From contig JAKLJY010000005.1 in the NCBI GenBank assembly GCA_023150895.1, positions 1 through 64,000 on the forward strand: a stretch of 64,000 nt of DNA, written 5' to 3'. The notes under the pieces were generated by a model that had not been told where the DNA came from, made no database searches, and saw only the letters and a program-made list of their open reading frames with translations. Source of the DNA: Myxococcota bacterium (GTDB lineage: Bacteria > Myxococcota_A > Bradymonadia > UBA7976 > UBA1532). The translations under genes and the position numbers were made by a program. Of the stretch, positions 42,375 to 52,910 are shown in pieces. Numbering within the stretch: position 1 is the stretch's first letter; each line of letters starts with the position of its first letter.

Positions 42375-45300
42375 GCGCCGACGCCGAAGATCCCTCGGGC
42401 GGGGCCCCGCGGCGCGGTTGGGTGGACGCCGTCATCGAGGCGTGCGCACATCACCCCGTGACCGTCGTCGTGCTGACGGCGGCGCTCGTTCTCGGGGCGG
42501 TACACGCCATCCGGAAGATGCCGCTCGACGCCATCCCCGATCTGGGCGATCCGCAGGTGATCGTGACCGCCGAGTGGATGGGGCGCGGGGCGGAGCTCGT
42601 CGACGATCAGGTCACGACCCCGGTCGTCACGGCGCTGCGGGGCACGCCGGGGGCGCGCGCCGTGCGGGGCTTCTCGATGTTCGGCATGGCCTTCGTCTAC
42701 GCCCTCTTCGACGAGGGGACGGACCTCTACCGGGCCCGCGGGCAAGTCTCCGAGGCGCTTTCGCGGGCCCGCCTGCCGGCCGATGCGACGGCGAAGCTCG
42801 GCCCCGACGCGACGGGGGTCGGCTGGGTCTTCAACTACGCGCTGACCGATCCGAGCGGCGCGACGGACCTGGCGACCTTGCGGACGCTTCAGGACGGTCC
42901 CGTGCGCGCCGCGCTGGAGAGCGTGCCCGGCGTCGCCGAGGTGGCCGGTCTCGGCGGCGACGTGCGGGAGATTCAGATCGTCCCCGATCCGGACCGACTC
43001 CGCGCCCTCGGGGTGACGGTGGAGACGGTGGCCGCCGCCCTGCGGGGGGCCCAACTCGATGCCGGCGGCGGCGTGCTGCACCAGGCCGGGCGGGAGTACG
43101 CCCTTCAGGTCCGGGGCCGGGTGGCGCGGCCCGAGGATTTTGCCTCGTTGGTGCTGCGGCCGGCCGGCGCCGGGACGTCGACGCCCCTGCGCTTGGGGGA
43201 CGTCGCGACGATCACGACGGGACGGGCCGATCGTCGGGGCATCGCCGAACTCGACGGGATGGGCGAGGTCGTCGGCGGCATCGTCGTCATGCGGGACGGC
43301 GAGAACGCGCTGGCCGTCATCGAGCGGGTGAAGGCCCGACTGCCGGAGATTCACCTGCCGCACGGCGTCGAACTCGTGACCACCTACGACCGCAGCGCGT
43401 TGATCGAGGCGTCGATCGGGACCCTCACGCGGGCGCTCCTCGAGGAGGCCCTGGTCGTCTCGTTCGTCGTCATCGTCTTTCTGATGCACTTCCGCTCGGC
43501 GCTGGTGGTCATTCTGGTGCTGCCCGTCGCGGTGCTGCTCGCCTTCGTGCCCATGGCGTTCGCCGGCATCACCTCGAACATCATGAGCTTGGGCGGCATC
43601 GCCATCGCCATCGGCGCGATGGTCGACGCGTGCGTCGTCCTGGTCGAAAACGCCCACAAACGCCTCGAACACGCGCCGCCGGACGCCGACCGCCGGGCGG
43701 TGCTGGTCGCCGCGGCCCGGGAGGTGGGGCGGCCGATCTTCTTCTCGCTCCTGCTCATCACGGTGTCGTTCCTGCCCGTTTTCGCCCTGGAGGGGCAGGG
43801 GGGGCGACTCTTCGGCCCGCTGGCCTTCACCAAGACGGCGTCGATGTTCTTCGCCGCGCTGCTGAGCGTGACGCTCGCCCCGGCGCTGATGGTGTGGTTC
43901 GTGCGCGGGCGCATCCGGTCCGAGGCGGACAATCCGGTCTCCCGGGTCTGCATCGCGATCTACCGTCCGTTTGCCTGGGTGGCGCTCCACAACCCGAAAA
44001 CCACGGCCCTGATGGCCGTGGCCGCCCTCGTCAGCGCCGCCCCGTTGGCCGCTCGCCTCGGCAGCGAGTTCATGCCCCCGCTCGACGAGGGCTCGCTGCT
44101 CTACATGCCGACGACGCTGCCCGGCATCGGGGCGCCCCTCGCGCGGGACGCCCTCGTCGCTCAGGATCGGGCCATCGCGACCGCACCGGAGGTGGCGCGC
44201 GTCTTCGGCAAGGTGGGGCGGGCGGACACCGCGACGGATCCGGCCCCCCTCGACATGGTGGAGACGGTCATCACGCTCAAACCGCGCGATCAGTGGCGCA
44301 AGGTCCCCGTCGACCGCTTCTGGAGCGGCTGGGCGCCGGACTTTCTCGTCGGGCCGCTGCGGGCGGTTTTTCCCGACGAGCGACCGATCTCGCCGGAAGC
44401 CCTCATCGCCGATCTCGACGGCCGGCTGTCGATACCCGGATTCACCAACGCGCTCGTGCCGCCGATCAAGACGCGCATCGACATGCTGAGCACCGGGATC
44501 CGCACGCCCCTCGGCGTCCGGGTTCAGGGGGACGCCCTCGCCACGCTCGAGGCCGTTGCGGCCGAGGTCGCCGCCGCGGCGAAGAGCGTCCGGGGCGCTC
44601 GCGGGGTCTTCGCCGAGCGGGTGGGCGGGGCGACGACGGTGGACGTCGTCCCGAATCTCGAGCGCCTCGCCCGGTTCGGGCTGAATCCGGCCGATGTCTC
44701 GCGTGCGGTCGACGTCGCGCTCGGCGGGGCGCCCCTGACCTGGTACCTCGAGGGCCGCACGCGGGTCCCCGTGACGCTCCGGATGCCCGAGGCCATCCGC
44801 GACTCGCCGGCGGCGTTGCGGCGCCTGCCCGTCGCGTTGCCCGGCGCCGGTCCGGCCATGGGGGGCGATTCGGCGGGCAGCGCCATGCCGGACATGGGAG
44901 GACGACGCGACCCCGGTGTCGCCGAGCCGCCCGAGAACGGCCGCGCGATGCTCGCGCAGGGGATGCCGGGCATGAACATGGACGGCGGCGGTGCGGCGTC
45001 CCCCGGGGGCGGCGCGATGGGCGGCATGGGCGCGAGCGGCGCCGGGCTCGGCGAAGTCCCGCGCCTCGACGTCCCGATGGGCCTCTTCGACCCGGGGTCG
45101 GGCGGGGCGTCGCCGATGTCGGGCATGGGAACGGGCATGGCCTCGGGGGGCGGCGCGGCGCGCCCGGGCGGTGGCGCACCCGCCCCCATCCCCTTCATCG
45201 AACTCGGCGAAGTGGCGGACGTGGTCATCCGGCCGGCGCCGTCGATGATCAAGAACGAGAACGGCCGTCTCGCACTCGACGTCTTCGTCGACGTCGACAC

Positions 45301-45982
45301 GGGCGCTCGGGACCTCGGCGGGTTCGTGTCGGACGTCCGGGCCGCCGTCGACGCGCAGGTACCCCGCCGGCCGGGCGTCACGTTGACCTACACGGGCCAA
45401 TACGAAGAGATGCTCCGGACCGAGGCGCGCCTGCGCACGGTACTGCCCCTGACGCTGGCCCTGGTGGTCGGGCTTCTGTGGCTCAACTTCCGGTCCTGGG
45501 CGCGGACGCTCATCGTCCTGCTTTCCGTGCCGTTCGCGCTCGTCGGCAGCGTGTGGTTGCTGGCCGCGCTCGGGCATCCGCTCTCGACGGCGGTCTGGGT
45601 GGGTCTCATCGCCTTGGTCGGCGTCGCGGCCGAGACGGGCATCGTCATGCTGCTCTACCTCGACGAGTCGTGCGACCGCGCGGCCGCCGAGGGCCGCTTG
45701 ACGGACCGCGAGGCGTTGCGGGCCGCCATCCTGGAAGGCGCGGTCGGGCGGGTGCGGCCGAAACTCATGACCGTCGGCACCATGCTCTTCGGCCTCGTCC
45801 CGTTGTTGTGGTCCGAGGGCGCGGGCGCCGACGTCATGAGTCGCATCGCCGCCCCCCTGGTCGGCGGTCTGATCACCTCCGCCTTCCTGACGCTGGAGAT
45901 CATCCCCGTCGTCTACCTGTGGTGGCGCGGTTGGCGGCTGCCCGTCGCGGCGCCGCTGCGCGGGACCCCCACTTCGGTCTAG
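42371..45982 (+). CDS. cusA: CusA-type RND copper/silver efflux pump with a Met-rich insertion
   Basis: A 1203-aa inner-membrane proton antiporter of the heavy-metal RND family. The helix-4 signature GGIAIAIGAMVDACVVLVENAHK is the CusA (monovalent Cu/Ag) type rather than the CzcA type. RIDMLSTGIRTPLGVRVQG and the C-terminal GAGADVMSRIAAPLVGG are also CusA-like. E. coli CusA has about 1047 aa. Most of the excess is an insert of about 110 residues (830-938) with 13 Met in Gly-rich sequence, placed between DSPAALRRLPV and FIELGEVADV in the second periplasmic half. GTG start overlapping cusB. It would draw metal from periplasm or cytosol and export it through CusC. Confidence 0.93.
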   Translation: MSADAEDPSGGAPRRGWVDAVIEACAHHPVTVVVLTAALVLGAVHAIRKMPLDAIPDLGDPQVIVTAEWMGRGAELVDDQVTTPVVTALRGTPGARAVRGFSMFGMAFVYALFDEGTDLYRARGQVSEALSRARLPADATAKLGPDATGVGWVFNYALTDPSGATDLATLRTLQDGPVRAALESVPGVAEVAGLGGDVREIQIVPDPDRLRALGVTVETVAAALRGAQLDAGGGVLHQAGREYALQVRGRVARPEDFASLVLRPAGAGTSTPLRLGDVATITTGRADRRGIAELDGMGEVVGGIVVMRDGENALAVIERVKARLPEIHLPHGVELVTTYDRSALIEASIGTLTRALLEEALVVSFVVIVFLMHFRSALVVILVLPVAVLLAFVPMAFAGITSNIMSLGGIAIAIGAMVDACVVLVENAHKRLEHAPPDADRRAVLVAAAREVGRPIFFSLLLITVSFLPVFALEGQGGRLFGPLAFTKTASMFFAALLSVTLAPALMVWFVRGRIRSEADNPVSRVCIAIYRPFAWVALHNPKTTALMAVAALVSAAPLAARLGSEFMPPLDEGSLLYMPTTLPGIGAPLARDALVAQDRAIATAPEVARVFGKVGRADTATDPAPLDMVETVITLKPRDQWRKVPVDRFWSGWAPDFLVGPLRAVFPDERPISPEALIADLDGRLSIPGFTNALVPPIKTRIDMLSTGIRTPLGVRVQGDALATLEAVAAEVAAAAKSVRGARGVFAERVGGATTVDVVPNLERLARFGLNPADVSRAVDVALGGAPLTWYLEGRTRVPVTLRMPEAIRDSPAALRRLPVALPGAGPAMGGDSAGSAMPDMGGRRDPGVAEPPENGRAMLAQGMPGMNMDGGGAASPGGGAMGGMGASGAGLGEVPRLDVPMGLFDPGSGGASPMSGMGTGMASGGGAARPGGGAPAPIPFIELGEVADVVIRPAPSMIKNENGRLALDVFVDVDTGARDLGGFVSDVRAAVDAQVPRRPGVTLTYTGQYEEMLRTEARLRTVLPLTLALVVGLLWLNFRSWARTLIVLLSVPFALVGSVWLLAALGHPLSTAVWVGLIALVGVAAETGIVMLLYLDESCDRAAAEGRLTDREALRAAILEGAVGRVRPKLMTVGTMLFGLVPLLWSEGAGADVMSRIAAPLVGGLITSAFLTLEIIPVVYLWWRGWRLPVAAPLRGTPTSV

Positions 45983-46014
45983 ACTCCCCAAAACTCGCTG
46001 CTCCGGAGAGTCCC

Positions 46015-47487
46015 GTGCCGAACCGCCGCGCCGTTCCCGTGCTCGCTTGCGCCTCCGTCCTCGTCCTCCTGGGGGCGATCGCCTGCGGCACCGACGGCGA
46101 GGCCGCCCGTGAGGCCGAGGGGCCGGGTGCACCGGACGCCGGCGGCGGCAGTGGGGGGAGCGCCCCGGGTGGCGCGCCCGAGGGCGGTGCCCCGACGGGG
46201 GGGACGGGCGGGGCGACCGGAGGCTCCGGCGGCGAGCCGGCCGTCGTCGACGCAGGCCCGCCCCTGCCCGACCTCGGCGCGCCGGAGAGCGGCGACCCGT
46301 GCCCGGCCGCCTGCGACCGGGTCTGGACGTGCACGGCGGAGGCCTGTGGGGCCGACGCGGGCGTGTGGCGCAACCCCGTCACCGAGGCGTGCCTGCACGA
46401 GTGCCGGGCCAATCCGTCGCTTGCGCTGGCGATGACCGGCGAGGCGAGCTGCGACGCGGTCGTGCAGCGGGCGCGCACCGACATCGGCCAACCGTTCCAG
46501 AGCGGTTGCCCGGACGGCGCCCCGGAGGCCCACCATGCGGTCTGCGATGTGTTCGGCGAGCGCTTCGCCACCTGCCTCGACGAGCGCTGCGACGCCATCG
46601 AGGGCTATGGCGGCGATCTCATCCGGGCCTACACGCGCTTCTGCGACAACGCGATCAACAGCGGCGACTTTTCCGCGGATCAGCTCGGGGTCCTGATCAC
46701 CCCCCGGACGATGTGCGACTCGCCCGTCGTCGAGATGTTTCTCGGTGACGCCGTCGGCGAGGATGGGCCGCTGCACGCGTTCTGCGAGCAGGGACCCCTC
46801 GTGCCCAGCGAGACGTGCACGGCGGCCTGCGAGCGCTTCGTCCCGTGTCTGACCGAAGACTACGGCCTCGTGCGGGACGCGGACACCTGCGCGTTCGTGT
46901 GTCTCGCCACCGAGAGCCTGCCGGCGGAGCGCTGGGCGTGCGGGGCCGCGCTCGACGCCGGGGCGACGTGCGAGGCGGCGCTTGCCTGTGCCGAGGGCGG
47001 CGGCCCCGCACCGGTCGATCCGGTCGTGACCTGCCAGCCCTACGCCGAGCGCATCACGGCCTGCGCCGTCGAGCGATGTGGCGGTCTCGCCGAGGTTGCC
47101 GCGGGACACACGCTCGGCGTCCGCGACTTCTGCGTCGAACAGATCCAGTCGGGGGCCGCGCTCGCGGCCGACTTCGCCGCCGTGACGGCCGACACCCCCT
47201 GTGACGCGTCCGCGGTCGCCGCCTTGGTCGACGCGCTCGTCGGCGAGGGGGGCATCGACGCGCCCCTGTGTGAGGCCGGACCCCTCAACCCCATCGAGGC
47301 GCTCTGTCGCCCGGCCTGCGCGGTCATCTCGCCCTGCCTGCCGGCCGAAGGCGAGTTCTCGCAGTACCGCGAGCCTTCGGCCTGCGAATTCCTGTGCGCG
47401 CAGGCGCCGGCGGACCTCCCGCCCGCCGTCTGGACGTGTTTCGCCGACGCGCCGGACTGCGCGACCGCGTTCGCCTGCGTGCCCTGA
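46015..47487 (+). CDS. Cys-rich lipoprotein
   Basis: A 490-aa predicted lipoprotein (VLVLLGAIAC, Cys about 24) with a Gly/Ala/Pro linker to residue 85. The rest holds many evenly spaced Cys in several related blocks (CPAACDRVWTC, CTAACERFVPC, CRPACAVISPC; CQPYAERITACAVERC), suggesting three or four internal repeats held by disulfides. No family recognised. It lies 32 nt after cusA in the same direction with its own CCGGAGAG ribosome site and GTG start. It may be co-transcribed with the efflux genes, but a role in metal handling is not shown. Confidence 0.78.
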   Translation: MPNRRAVPVLACASVLVLLGAIACGTDGEAAREAEGPGAPDAGGGSGGSAPGGAPEGGAPTGGTGGATGGSGGEPAVVDAGPPLPDLGAPESGDPCPAACDRVWTCTAEACGADAGVWRNPVTEACLHECRANPSLALAMTGEASCDAVVQRARTDIGQPFQSGCPDGAPEAHHAVCDVFGERFATCLDERCDAIEGYGGDLIRAYTRFCDNAINSGDFSADQLGVLITPRTMCDSPVVEMFLGDAVGEDGPLHAFCEQGPLVPSETCTAACERFVPCLTEDYGLVRDADTCAFVCLATESLPAERWACGAALDAGATCEAALACAEGGGPAPVDPVVTCQPYAERITACAVERCGGLAEVAAGHTLGVRDFCVEQIQSGAALAADFAAVTADTPCDASAVAALVDALVGEGGIDAPLCEAGPLNPIEALCRPACAVISPCLPAEGEFSQYREPSACEFLCAQAPADLPPAVWTCFADAPDCATAFACVP

Positions 47488-47489
47488 AA

Positions 47490-47518
47490 CCGGGCCGGGC
47501 GCGCGCGGTCAGGCCCGG
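47490..47518. terminator. hairpin between convergent genes
   Basis: CCGGGCC and GGCCCGG form a 7-bp stem with a 15-nt GC-rich loop, 3 nt after the lipoprotein stop and reaching into the last codons of the DUF1501 gene. No T-tract. Weak candidate. Confidence 0.4.
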
Positions 47519-48975
47519 CGCAGCGCCGCCATGTCCGGCAGGCCCGTGCCCGCCGTCGAGACACCGAGCGTCTGCACGATGCCCGCGAAGAGCTCGGCTT
47601 CGCTCATGTTGCGCCCGGGCTCCGGCCGGCCGCTGACGGGGTCGAACCCGTAGGTGAGCATCGTGGCGGGGTCGACGCCACCGTAGACCGTGTTGCCGCG
47701 CAGCAGCGGCGAGACCATCAGGCAGCCGTTGTTGATGTGATGCCCCGTGCCGAAGTCCCGCGCGCGACCCGGGCGACCGCGGCTCCGACCGAAGTCGCTG
47801 GCGAAATACATCAGCGAGTGGTCCCAGTAGCTCTGCCCGTCCTGGTACTCGGTCTCTTTCAACAGACCGATCAGCCGATCCGCGACGCTGAGCATGCGGT
47901 GCCACATGATGGCCTGCGCCCCGCGGTGGGCCGTGTGGCTGAAGTCGAACGCCAGCGGCGGGCTGTCCACGATCTGTTGCCCGCCCACGTTGGGGGACAG
48001 CGACGGCCCGATGGTGACGGTGACGGAAATGCCATTGGCGATGAGCAGGTAGGCCAGCGCCGCCTGCGCCTCCATCGGATCCGTCGCCATGTGCGGGAAG
48101 ACGCGCTGCAGGCGGTCGGCATCGGGCGAGCTCGCCAGCCCGAAGCGGGACAGCGGGTGCTCCGCGGAGTCGCGCAGCGAGTTCAACCGCGTGATGAGAT
48201 CCTGCGCCTCGACCCGGCTGGCGTCCGCGCGGCGGGCCTTCCACGCGGCGAGCAGCTCGGAGCGCGTGAACGTGCGGTCGAAGAGGGACTGTTGTTCGAG
48301 GCGCTCGCGCGCCTGCCGGGCCCGCTCCATGAGCGTCGCGCTCGGGGCGTCGCGCAGGCCCTTGAAGCCGTGCAGGCCGAACGGCCACGTCGTCGCGTTG
48401 GTGACGGGTTCGGCGCGGGCCCAGGCGGGCAGTGCCGGGTCGATGCCGGGCTCGATGTAGCCGCCGACGCCCATGTTCACGTTGGGCAGCGCCAGGCCCT
48501 CGCCGTAGACCGCGGCGCAGATCTCCTGGATCGTGCGCCCCGCCCACGCGTCGTTGCCCGTCAGCGTGCGCTTCTCGGCGACGAGGTGGTTCACGCTCGT
48601 GCCCGTATAGGTGAACACGGCCATCTGCGCGGCGTGGCGGCGCACGAAGTCACTCTGATTGGCCGGGCCGGAGTACGGCAACGGCCCGATGTCCTCGAGC
48701 TGCTGATCCACCGCGCGAAACGGCGTGCCCTCGACCGTCTGCACCATCGCGTCGGGATAGACGTTCAAGACGTCCGGCGTCGGGCACTCGCTCTCCCGGA
48801 CGGCGAGCATCGAGTCGATGATCGACGCGCCGCCGGTGCAGGTCATGACGATGAGGAACTTGCGGCTCGCCGGTTGTTGAGCACGGGCGCGCCAGGGCAG
48901 GGCGGCGGCGGCGGCCGCGGCGGCGAGGCCTCCGAGGGCGGCGCGGCGCGTGATGGCGGGGCGGGGCGTCGACAT
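47509..48975 (-). CDS. DUF1501-family exported protein with Tat signal
   Basis: A 488-aa protein. A Tat-type signal (ITRRAALGGLAAAAAAAALPWRARAQ) is followed by a sulfatase/alkaline-phosphatase-like domain typical of DUF1501 (FLIVMTCTGGASIIDSML, LTGNDAWAGRTIQE, LMYFASDFGRS, GTGHHINNGCLMVSPL). DUF1501 proteins are usually encoded beside cytochrome-containing DUF1592/DUF1800-like proteins and are of unknown function. Here it is the third gene of such a set, 8 nt after the lipoprotein gene. The start is ATG at MSTPRPAITRR; an upstream in-frame start would overlap the neighbour. Confidence 0.85.
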   Translation of the reverse strand: MSTPRPAITRRAALGGLAAAAAAAALPWRARAQQPASRKFLIVMTCTGGASIIDSMLAVRESECPTPDVLNVYPDAMVQTVEGTPFRAVDQQLEDIGPLPYSGPANQSDFVRRHAAQMAVFTYTGTSVNHLVAEKRTLTGNDAWAGRTIQEICAAVYGEGLALPNVNMGVGGYIEPGIDPALPAWARAEPVTNATTWPFGLHGFKGLRDAPSATLMERARQARERLEQQSLFDRTFTRSELLAAWKARRADASRVEAQDLITRLNSLRDSAEHPLSRFGLASSPDADRLQRVFPHMATDPMEAQAALAYLLIANGISVTVTIGPSLSPNVGGQQIVDSPPLAFDFSHTAHRGAQAIMWHRMLSVADRLIGLLKETEYQDGQSYWDHSLMYFASDFGRSRGRPGRARDFGTGHHINNGCLMVSPLLRGNTVYGGVDPATMLTYGFDPVSGRPEPGRNMSEAELFAGIVQTLGVSTAGTGLPDMAALRRA

Positions 48976-48983
48976 GCGTGGCC

Positions 48984-49805
48984 TCAGAAAAGCAGGGCTT
49001 CGGTGGTGGTGAGGACGGTCGTGCAAGCGAGGGTCGCCCACGTCCGCGCGGGCTCGGGGCCGCCCTCGGCGACCACGTCCGCGTACAGGCCCTTCACGAC
49101 GTCGAGATCGGCCCGGGTCGGCTCCCGCAGCAGGGCCTCGCGGAACAGGCGGGTCAGCGCCGCGTCGACCTCGGGCGCGTCGATCGTCGACAACGCGCCC
49201 GCGGCGTCCACGGGCAGGCGGCCGAAGAAGACGGCGGCGTCGGGTGTCGCCCGATCACGCCGGACCCGCTCGCCACACCCGGAGAGCGCCAGGCGTTCGA
49301 CGGCGAGCGGCGCACCGACGGCCACCCCGGGGAAGGGCACGAAGATGTTGGCCTTGTAGGGCTCGACGCCCCCGAGGGCGATCTGGTGAATCTCCGTCAC
49401 GCAGTCGTAGAGGCCGAGCTCCTTGCACAGCGCGTCCGTGGGCAGCTGCAGGATGCGCCCGAAGTCCTCCCGCAGCCGCGCGGCGCCCTTGAAACGCAGG
49501 TTGGCGCGGGTGGCCTCGAAGTTCTCCGGCGGGGGCTCGCCACCGCCGACGGGCACGATCGCCCCGCCGTCGATGGGCGTCCCGCCGACCGGGGTCGACC
49601 CGCCGCCACCGCCGATGGGCCCGGGGGCGCCGCCGGGGGCCGGCATGCCGCCGTTCGCCGAGGCGTCCGGCGCGGGGTCGCCGCCCCCGTCACCGGACGA
49701 CCCGCCGCCGCAGCCGGTGAGCGCCGCCACGAGGCACGCCATGGCGAGCGTCCTCGAACGGGAAATGGATGAGAGAGACCAGCGCCGCGTGAGATCAGGG
49801 CACAC
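48984..49805 (-). CDS. hypothetical lipoprotein in a DUF1501 operon
   Basis: A 273-aa lipoprotein (LVAALTGC, Cys about 32) with a Gly/Pro/Asp linker to about residue 90, then a globular domain (FGRILQLPTDALCKELGLYDC, LALSGCGERVRRDRATPDAAVFFGRLP, REALLREPTRADLDVVKGLY). No family recognised. The GTG start at 49805 is favoured: GGAGG lies six bases upstream, inside the end of the preceding gene, giving an 11-nt overlap. An internal ATG (49742) would cut the signal's n-region. The context suggests it tethers or partners the two flanking exported proteins. Confidence 0.78.
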   Translation of the reverse strand: MCPDLTRRWSLSSISRSRTLAMACLVAALTGCGGGSSGDGGGDPAPDASANGGMPAPGGAPGPIGGGGGSTPVGGTPIDGGAIVPVGGGEPPPENFEATRANLRFKGAARLREDFGRILQLPTDALCKELGLYDCVTEIHQIALGGVEPYKANIFVPFPGVAVGAPLAVERLALSGCGERVRRDRATPDAAVFFGRLPVDAAGALSTIDAPEVDAALTRLFREALLREPTRADLDVVKGLYADVVAEGGPEPARTWATLACTTVLTTTEALLF

Positions 49806-51222
49806 CGTAGGCCTCCGTCCGGATCAGGGCGTGCAACATGCGCTCCACGCGGTAGGCGTGCGCGGTGGAAAAGTCCGCGACGAGGGCCTCGAACTCGGCC
49901 TGCTCGGCCGCCGTGGGCTCGTGCCCGATGAAGTGCCGCCAGTAGTCGCGGATCGTCGCCCGGACGAACGCCTCGCTCTGCGCGGCCTTCTGTGCCCAGT
50001 CCATGAGGTCGACGACGGGCTCGCCGAACAGCGCCCCCGCCTCGGGCAGCTCGCGCAGGCGGCTGCCGTCCGCGGCGTCGAAGCGGCGGTTGCGCTGGGG
50101 ATCGTAGACGCCGGTCGAGTCCCCGGCGATGCCCCAGTACCGACTGAAAGGATAGGCCAGGGGGTCGAGCGTGGTGTGGCAGGCCGCGCACGCGTCGGCG
50201 AGCACGCCCTTGTCGTCGTAATCCACCAGCTCGCCGGGCGGGGGCGTCAGCCCCTGGCTCTTGGCGATGTCCAGCCCCAGAAACGACCGGTACGCCTGCG
50301 CGGCCGTCGTCCGCGGGACGGGCGTGAACATCGTGTTGATCACGAAGAACCAGCCCGTCGTGAGCATGCCCGCGCGCCGGTCCGCCTGCGTGAACTGCCG
50401 GACGTCCGGGCGGCCGTCGACCTTCTCGTACCGCGTCGGGCCGACCTGTTTGACGTAGTACTTCGCGGTCAGGACCTCCCGCGCGTCGCGGTCGTCCGTC
50501 TGCGTCCAGGTGAAGAGGGCGTAGTCGTCGTCGTAGTCGGCGAGCGGCACCGGCCCACCGCCCTCGCCGGCCTTGACCGCCCACAGGGGGCGGATCTTCG
50601 CGTGGGCGAGGCGCCACAGGACCCCGTCGCGGCCCATCCAGAACGCGCTGTCGAGGCAGGTGTCGAGCGCCGTGTCGAGTGCGGCCTCGCGGCCCGTCGG
50701 GTCGAGCGCGCGGAAGGTCTGCAGCGCGTCCCAGCTCGGGTTGCGGCCACAGACGTCCAGGTGGATCTTGCGCCAGGCGAACTCGGCGTCGTAACCGCAG
50801 ACGTTCCAGGCCGGGTTCCGGCTGTCCCCGGAGCAGCCCTCGACGGCGTCGGGGTTGTCGGCCGAAATGCCCGGGTTGGTGCCCGCGCGCAGCTCGGTCT
50901 CGTTGTCGGCGCCGTCGCCGTCCGTGTCCTCGCCGGCGAGCGCCGCCAGCACGCCCGGCAGCGCCTCGGCGAACGCGACGTCCGTCAGGGGGCGGGGCGT
51001 CTCGGGCAAGAGCTGCGCGGCAATGGCATCACCGAACGGATTTCGGCCCGGGGGTGAGGTGTGGCACGTCGTGCAGTCGGGCAGGCCGACCTCGCAGGCC
51101 GGCGCGTCGGGGTACAGCTCGCACAGGATCGAAGGGCCCGGCGGGCGGGCGACGACCGGGCCCGGGGCGGCGAGGGCGAGCGCCGCGAGCGGGCCGGCCA
51201 GGGATCGAGGGCGGAAGGGCAT
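49795..51222 (-). CDS. exported two-CxxCH protein of the DUF1588/DUF1592-like group
   Basis: A 475-aa protein with a signal peptide (LAGPLAALALAAPGPVVA). Two c-type haem motifs are present: CTTCHT near residue 50 and CAACHT near 352. A short TSP3/EF-hand-like calcium loop (DTDGDGADNETE) follows the first. The C-terminal half resembles the DUF1592/1588 proteins that accompany DUF1501 proteins (GWFFVINTMFTPV, LDPLAYPFSRYWGI, RATIRDYWRHFIGHEP). It is probably periplasmic and redox-active. It is the first gene of a three-gene operon. Confidence 0.82.
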   Translation of the reverse strand: MPFRPRSLAGPLAALALAAPGPVVARPPGPSILCELYPDAPACEVGLPDCTTCHTSPPGRNPFGDAIAAQLLPETPRPLTDVAFAEALPGVLAALAGEDTDGDGADNETELRAGTNPGISADNPDAVEGCSGDSRNPAWNVCGYDAEFAWRKIHLDVCGRNPSWDALQTFRALDPTGREAALDTALDTCLDSAFWMGRDGVLWRLAHAKIRPLWAVKAGEGGGPVPLADYDDDYALFTWTQTDDRDAREVLTAKYYVKQVGPTRYEKVDGRPDVRQFTQADRRAGMLTTGWFFVINTMFTPVPRTTAAQAYRSFLGLDIAKSQGLTPPPGELVDYDDKGVLADACAACHTTLDPLAYPFSRYWGIAGDSTGVYDPQRNRRFDAADGSRLRELPEAGALFGEPVVDLMDWAQKAAQSEAFVRATIRDYWRHFIGHEPTAAEQAEFEALVADFSTAHAYRVERMLHALIRTEAYGVP

Positions 51223-51290
51223 GCGCTCTCCGTCAGCAGTCGGCGTGGAGGGGTCGTGCGATGGTCGGGGGCGACCCGGGTCGTGTCAAC

Positions 51291-51304
51291 CGATGCCGGC
51301 ATCG
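51291..51304. promoter_or_regulatory. 14-bp perfect palindrome
   Basis: CGATGCCGGCATCG lies between the mmsA stop and the start of the dihaem-protein operon, about 70 nt upstream of that start. It could be an operator of that operon or the stem of a terminator for mmsA. It has no loop, which favours a protein-binding site. Confidence 0.35.
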
Positions 51305-51327
51305 ACAGATTTCGGCCGGCCAGCCGA

Positions 51328-52860
<1,533 letters not shown>

Positions 52861-52910
52861 GGATGGCCTCCTGTGCCGTGTACGGCGAAAACCGGAGGCG
52901 GGAGCATACC

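Noticed and set aside
42179-46132. A minus-strand open frame of 1317 codons opposite cusA
   Set aside because: It is Arg/His/Asp/Gly-rich without recognisable domains, and the plus strand gives a clear CusA. It is a shadow frame.
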